Assembly: GCA_003427395.1 (NCBI GenBank)
Contig: BFEA01000097.1
Location: forward strand, 214,034 to 254,033
Direction of reading: 5' to 3'
DNA: 40,000 nucleotides
Origin: Chara braunii
Lineage: Eukaryota; Streptophyta; Charophyceae; Charales; Characeae
The notes beneath the pieces were generated by a model. That model had not been told where the DNA came from and ran no database searches. It saw nothing but the letters and a program-made list of their open reading frames with translations. Position numbers and translations under genes: made by a program. Numbering within the stretch: the first letter of the stretch is position 1; every line of letters starts with the position of its first letter. Shown piece after piece: positions 39,455-40,000 of this stretch.

Positions 39455-40000
39455 TTGACAGTGCTGTTCCCCCGTTTGGACCGGGAGCCCCTCCCCCAAC
39501 CGGGAGCCTGCCGGTCGAACCGGGCGGTTGACCGGCCCGGCAGACCTCCGGTCCAACCCAGTGCATCACGCTGGGGCGGGGGGGTACGGGGGAGTCAAGG
39601 GCATCCCCATTATTGGGCCGACCCCGGGAGGCCACTACCTCCCTTTCAAATAAAATATAGAGACTCGTTGACCCGACTTCTTAAAAAGAATGGGTGGAGG
39701 ATCTCCACCACTGATGATCTTCACAGATCAACGGAGAACCACCGTGCCTGTTTTTTCCAGATGTGTCATCCCCAATTTGCCAAGTTGGCAACTTGTGGTC
39801 CGATGGGCCACGGACCTGACATAATTAACAGGTCCTGATTCTCGTCCACCTTGAACCAGGAGGAAAACGATGTGCTCAGCAGTGGCTCGCTGAGTTTATA
39901 TGCTTCTTCGGTGTCCCTACGCTCTGGGATGAAAGTAATGTGTTGGGTTTCCTGAAGAGGCGCAAGCCCAAGAATGAACCTCCGCTCCACTACATGTACC
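39455..40000 (+). repeat. Family R copy 2, cut by the window end
   Basis: It aligns with 590-1,245: C/G-rich CCGGG start, CAGTGCATCACGCTGGGG, GGAGGATCTCCACC, CACAGATCAACGGAGAACC, CCAGATGTGTCATCC, GTGCTCAGCAGTGGCTCGCTGAG and CTCCGCTCCACTACATGTA at the very end. The 166-codon ORF here is not conserved in copy 1. Confidence 0.55.

Overview
This is eukaryotic nuclear DNA, most likely from a streptophyte (a land plant or charophyte alga), and it is almost entirely transposon-derived. The host-group call rests on Ty3/gypsy elements primed by initiator-Met tRNA (TGGTATCAGAGC-type primer sites), 4-bp target duplications, tRNA-headed SINE-like repeats, many microsatellites and TIR/MITE elements. A Chara-like genome would fit, but that is a guess. 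A few N bases (about 12,350-12,374, 27,902 and 34,499-34,500) mark a draft assembly. I find no intact host gene beyond doubt, no rRNA, no functional tRNA gene and no CRISPR.

Layout. 1-2,490: microsatellite, SINE-tail-like repeats, an unclassified dispersed repeat (family R) and short hairpins. 2,498-11,340: a structurally complete but decayed Ty3/gypsy element on the minus strand (element 1) with paired LTRs, PBS, PPT and a 4-bp TSD; gag, protease, RT, RNase H, integrase and a chromodomain-like tail are all recognisable but broken. 11,370-11,870: a GC-palindrome repeat (family S). 11,975-14,760: a long minus-strand ORF (629 codons) with a Ser/Thr/Val minisatellite region and a C-terminal Josephin-like (ataxin-3-type) cysteine peptidase domain. 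It is followed by two copies of an unusual HPxHP...CPxC zinc-type motif and bracketed by a repeat family carrying a (CA)n tail.

16,563-29,650: a SINE-like repeat split by a second, older gypsy element (element 2, minus strand, LTRs 16,622-17,525 and 28,655-29,592). Element 2 itself contains a TTAA-flanked TIR element (23,847-24,655), SINE fragments, and an inverted solo LTR of the element 1 superfamily (27,571-28,599). 30,095-31,011: another solo LTR. 31,759-33,516: minisatellites and a second family S locus. 33,679-33,829: a 151-bp MITE with the same termini as the large TIR element, lying inside an ORF with an EF-hand-like loop. 34,440-38,500: further copies of the (CA)n-tail repeat and decayed second and third copies of the Josephin-like gene. 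38,578-38,851: a near full-length SINE and a duplicated SINE tail. 39,455-40,000: family R again.

The gene content that works together is retrotransposon gag-pol. The most novel item is the multicopy Josephin-like peptidase / HPxHP-zinc family, which looks like cargo of, or a passenger on, a mobile repeat.
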